In this document: in pieces, positions 58,953 to 61,666 of the stretch
Numbering within the stretch: position 1 is the stretch's first letter
Layout: the number at the start of each line of letters is the position of its first letter
Assembly: GCA_029863125.1 (NCBI GenBank)
Contig: JAOTWB010000010.1
Coordinates: 1 to 61,666 of the forward strand
Source: Gammaproteobacteria bacterium
Lineage (GTDB): Bacteria > Pseudomonadota > Gammaproteobacteria > Steroidobacterales > Woeseiaceae
Direction: 5' to 3'
DNA: 61,666 bases
Translations under genes and position numbers: made by a program
Notes under the pieces: generated by a model
What the model saw: the letters and a program-made list of their open reading frames with translations, nothing else
What the model was told of the DNA's origin: nothing
The model's database searches: none

Positions 58953-60074
58953 TCAGTAGCCGCTGAGTTTTGCGAAGCGATCCGAATGGTAGTAGTAATC
59001 GCCGTATTCCTGGCGCGCAGACGCAGCTCGCTTCATAAAGAAACCGATGTCGAATTCGTCGGTCATGCCGATTCCGCCGAACATCTGCACGGCTTCGTTT
59101 ACCGCCAGTTGCGCGGTCTTGGCCATCTTGGCCTTGGCCATGCTGGCAAGCAACGAACGCTCCGACGCGTTTTCATCGATCGCCTGCAGTGCTTTGAGCA
59201 CCACGGATTTACACAACTCGAGTTCAGAGAATAGCTGTGCTGCACGATGTTGCAGGGCCTGAAAGCTCCCGACCGGCACGCCGAACTGTTTGCGCTCTTT
59301 CAGGTAATCCAGCGTTCTTTCGAACGCTTCTTGCGCAAGGCCCAGTAATTCGGCCGCAGACAGCACGGCACCGATGTCCAGCGCTCTTTGCAACTGTTTC
59401 CCCGCCGCACCAGCTTCACCGAGCAGTGCGCCGGAATCCGCCCGCACAGACTTGAACGTTACCGTCGCCGTCAGCCGGTTATCGGCATTCAGCGTCGGCA
59501 TAATCTGTATGCCCTCGGCGTCACGATCCACCACAAACAAACTCACGCTATCAGGAGCGCCGGTCGTTGCGGCAACAATAAACACGTTTGCGATGCCGGC
59601 ATCGAGCACATGCGCCTTGACGCCATTGAGTATGAATTTGTCTGCGTCGCTTTCTGCGGTCAACGCGATTTGTAACGGATCGAATCTGTCGGTCTCGGAG
59701 ACGGCGAGTGTCATGATCGTCTGGCCTGCCGCGATCGCCGGCAACAGTGACTGCTTCTGCGCGTCGGTGCCCAGTGCGGCGACCAGTGAAGCGCAAATCA
59801 GCGATGACGACATTAGCGGCGACGATGCAAGTGTTCGGCCGCACTCTTCGACGATCAGGCCGGCTCCGACATAACCAAACTCGAGACCCCCATACTCTTC
59901 CGGGATTGTGATGCCGGTCCATCCCATCTCGGCCATTCCGGCCCATAGTTCGGGCGACCATTCCTCGCCCTTGTCGCGAAGCTCCCGCAGTGTGCTGACG
60001 GGTGAGCTCTCCTGAATAAACGTTTTTGCCGAATCACGCAGCATCTGCTGCTCTTCGTTCAATACCAAAGCCAT
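58953..60074 (-). CDS. Acyl-CoA dehydrogenase family protein without the usual catalytic glutamate
   Basis: A 373-residue ACAD-fold protein. The start EEQQMLRDSAKTFIQESSP, the middle TITIPEEYGG-like IPEEYGGLEFGYVG, and the C-terminal NEAVQMFGGIGMTDEFDIG are clear. After that, where most ACADs carry the E-G-T loop with the catalytic Glu, it reads YGDYYYHSDRFAKLSGY. Such subunits often pair with a complete one to form a heterotetramer. The gene lies 24 bases after a complete ACAD gene, which fits. Confidence 0.85.
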   Translation of the reverse strand: MALVLNEEQQMLRDSAKTFIQESSPVSTLRELRDKGEEWSPELWAGMAEMGWTGITIPEEYGGLEFGYVGAGLIVEECGRTLASSPLMSSSLICASLVAALGTDAQKQSLLPAIAAGQTIMTLAVSETDRFDPLQIALTAESDADKFILNGVKAHVLDAGIANVFIVAATTGAPDSVSLFVVDRDAEGIQIMPTLNADNRLTATVTFKSVRADSGALLGEAGAAGKQLQRALDIGAVLSAAELLGLAQEAFERTLDYLKERKQFGVPVGSFQALQHRAAQLFSELELCKSVVLKALQAIDENASERSLLASMAKAKMAKTAQLAVNEAVQMFGGIGMTDEFDIGFFMKRAASARQEYGDYYYHSDRFAKLSGY

Positions 60075-60098
60075 GTTGTGCTTCCTTTTTCTGCCCCG

Positions 60099-61289
60099 TC
60101 AGCCCGGCAAGCCGAGTATGCGTTTGGCGATAATGTTCAGCTGGATTTCCGAGGTGCCCCCCTCGATCGAGTTGCCCTTGCTGCGCAGCCAGTGCTGCGC
60201 CCGCGAGGTTGTCTCCCCGCTGCCCCAGGCCAACGCACCGCTGCCGCCGATTGACATCAGCAATTCGTTACGAATTTTGTTCAGTTCGGTGCCGTAGAGT
60301 TTCAGCAGCGATGACGCCGCGCCCGTGCCCTGGCCCGCTTTGGCTTCATCGATGACGCGCTCTACAGTCAGCGCGAACGCCTTCTCATCGATTTCGAAAG
60401 CGGTGATGTCGGCACGCAACGCGTCGTCTCCAAGCCGTCCGTGCTTTGCGCCAACGGCTTGCATTGCTGTCTGGCCGAGAGACTTTGATCCCGCTCTGGA
60501 TAACCCGAACCCACCAATCATTTCACGCTCATGCGTGAGCAGGTACTTGGCGATATCCCAGCCCTGGTCCACCTCACCAACCAGGTTCTCCTTGGGAACC
60601 TCGACGTTCTCGAAAACGGTTTCGCAAAACGGTGAGTTGCCGCTGATTAACTTGATCGGGTTTGTGCTGACGCCGGGCGACACCATGTCAAAAAGCAGGA
60701 AGCTGATGCCCTTGTGTTTGGGCGCCTCGAAATCCGTCCTGACGAGGCAGAATATCCAGTCGGATTTGTCCGCGTAGGAGGTCCAGACCTTGGAGCCGTT
60801 GACCAGGTAGTGATCGCCCTTGTCTTCGGCACGGGTCTGCAGGCTGGCCAGGTCGGATCCCGCGTTCGGTTCGCTGTAGCCCTGGCACCAGCGAATCTCG
60901 CCGCGGATGATGGGCGGGATGAAACGCTGCTTTTGCTCTTCGCTCGCAAACTTGAACAGAGCAGGGCCAAGCATGTCGATGCCGAAACTCTCCAGCGGCC
61001 GCCGAGCCGTGATGCGCGCCATTTCCTGCTGCAGGATCTTGGCCTTTTCCCGGGATAAACCGCCACCGCCGTACTCGACGGGCCACTGCGGCGCGGTCCA
61101 GCCCCGCTCTGCCATGCGCTCGAGCCACAGTCGCTGATCGTCGCTTTCGAATACCCAGTTACGGCCGCCCCAGCACTGGTCTTTATCGGACTTTATCGGA
61201 CGGCGCATCGAAGCCGGGCAGTTTTCTTCGAGCCAGGCGCGAGTTTCTTGACGGAATTCTTCGGCGTTTGCCACGTTGGAGTCCTCCAC
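60099..61289 (-). CDS. Acyl-CoA dehydrogenase
   Basis: A 396-residue acyl-CoA dehydrogenase. The FAD-contact region is WCQGYSEPNAGSDLASLQTRAE and KVWTSYADKSDWI, and the catalytic loop is NSIEGGTSEIQLNIIAKRILG, so the active site is complete. The large form with a long N-terminal part resembles the alpha subunit of paired ACADs used for steroid or terpenoid side chains. It is the first gene of the minus-strand run and faces the MaoC gene across a repeat-rich region. Confidence 0.9.
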   Translation of the reverse strand: MEDSNVANAEEFRQETRAWLEENCPASMRRPIKSDKDQCWGGRNWVFESDDQRLWLERMAERGWTAPQWPVEYGGGGLSREKAKILQQEMARITARRPLESFGIDMLGPALFKFASEEQKQRFIPPIIRGEIRWCQGYSEPNAGSDLASLQTRAEDKGDHYLVNGSKVWTSYADKSDWIFCLVRTDFEAPKHKGISFLLFDMVSPGVSTNPIKLISGNSPFCETVFENVEVPKENLVGEVDQGWDIAKYLLTHEREMIGGFGLSRAGSKSLGQTAMQAVGAKHGRLGDDALRADITAFEIDEKAFALTVERVIDEAKAGQGTGAASSLLKLYGTELNKIRNELLMSIGGSGALAWGSGETTSRAQHWLRSKGNSIEGGTSEIQLNIIAKRILGLPG

Positions 61290-61400
61290 GGAGTCTTTAG
61301 GAGCATCTGTTAGCGGTGATGCTAACTATGACCCATCGTAACCCGTTTGACTGTCACACGGGCGACATCGTCAGGGCTTCAGCCAGGATTAGCCGGCCGC

Positions 61401-61423
61401 GTCACACAGGTGACACGCGTCAC
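61401..61423. promoter_or_regulatory. GTCAC/GTGAC repeat array in the divergent ACAD / MaoC region
   Basis: GTCAC (61401-61405), GTGAC (61410-61414) and GTCAC (61419-61423) alternate in direction at exact 9-base steps. They form two overlapping dyads, GTCAC-N4-GTGAC and GTGAC-N4-GTCAC. Another GTCACACG is at 61353-61360. This is a likely operator for a regulator of the two divergent units. The regulator is unknown. Confidence 0.5.
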
Positions 61424-61493
61424 ACCACGGAATATGAGAAGATTCGGCCTGCGTCGTTGGGAGCGCAAAAACCAATTACGATGGGGGAAACGG

Positions 61494-61666
61494 ATGACAG
61501 AAACAATCAAGGCCGAGGACCTTCCCGGCCTGGTCGGCAAGGACCTGGAACCGTCACCGTGGCTGGAAATTACCCAGGAACGCGTTAACCAGTTTGCCGA
61601 CGCCACCAATGATCACCAGTTCATTCATGTCGACCCGGAAAAAGCGGCGCAGACGCCATTTGGCGG
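61494..61666 (+). CDS. MaoC family dehydratase, N-terminal part (runs off window)
   Basis: The first 57 residues of a hotdog-fold enoyl-CoA hydratase, from the ATG at 61494 with a GGGGGA site 9 bases upstream. It has LVGKDLEPSPWLEITQERVN followed by FADATNDHQFIHVDPEKAAQ, where the Asp and His of the hydratase-2 motif are present. It would hydrate a trans-2-enoyl-CoA. It pairs with the acyl-CoA dehydrogenase genes. Confidence 0.88.
   Translation, partial: MTETIKAEDLPGLVGKDLEPSPWLEITQERVNQFADATNDHQFIHVDPEKAAQTPFG

Overview
This window looks like a chromosomal segment of a free-living, probably marine, gammaproteobacterium with moderately high GC. The order clpS-clpA-infA-aat-trxB-ftsK-lolA-rarA-serS and the order rne/rluC-maf-yceD-rpmF-plsX-fabH both match the E. 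coli chromosome. An E. coli-type LexA with CTGT-N8-ACAG boxes, a type II secretion cluster, a large TonB-dependent receptor and acyl-CoA catabolism genes fit the same picture. A Woeseiaceae/Chromatiales-like origin is my guess and is not demonstrated. There is no prophage, IS element, CRISPR array or rRNA operon.

Layout. 1-4.0 kb: a small-gene region with decay. It holds a dienelactone-hydrolase-like fragment, a holin-family membrane protein, a Blc-type lipocalin, a DUF2878/DUF6134 chimera broken by a stop codon, tRNA-Arg(CCT), a gene remnant beside it, a GFA-type protein and an internally deleted VOC-fold gene. 4-14.6 kb: a plant-type (ALDH12-like) P5C dehydrogenase, a Na/Pi symporter with a universal stress protein, a secreted protein with a possible kinase-like motif set, PrxQ/Bcp, YjbQ, a membrane-anchored histidine phosphatase, a TPR protein, tRNA-Ser(TGA), an SDR and a YccA/BAX-inhibitor protein. 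14.6-26.6 kb: the conserved serS-rarA-(vanZ)-lolA-ftsK // trxB-(GNAT)-aat-infA // clpA-clpS block, with cydDC and lrp missing compared with E. coli. 26.9-32.9 kb: gspC-D-E-F, a partial type II secretion operon whose GspE has lost its zinc-binding cysteines. 32.9-39 kb: lexA-imuA-imuB-dnaE2, an SOS mutagenesis operon with two LexA boxes. 39-41.2 kb: an OprI/Lpp-like lipoprotein facing an ErfK/YbiS-type L,D-transpeptidase, plus a GST. 41.2-48.7 kb: fabH-plsX-rpmF-yceD, maf, rluC and rne with a structured leader. 48.7-54.2 kb: a low-molecular-weight protein tyrosine phosphatase, monomeric isocitrate dehydrogenase, a CaiB-type CoA-transferase/racemase, TPMT and a sirtuin. 54.4-61.7 kb: a TonB-dependent receptor beside 3-hydroxyacyl-CoA dehydrogenase, an acetoacetate-decarboxylase-like protein, two acyl-CoA dehydrogenases and a MaoC hydratase. 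Together these suggest uptake and beta-oxidation-like breakdown of a hydrophobic substrate.

I did not find a clear undescribed multi-gene system. The points most worth following are the plant-type P5CDH, the cysteine-less GspE, the N-terminal clamp-like motif in ImuB, the lipoprotein/L,D-transpeptidase pair, the paired acyl-CoA dehydrogenases with a GTCAC repeat array upstream, and the decayed DUF2878/DUF6134 gene.
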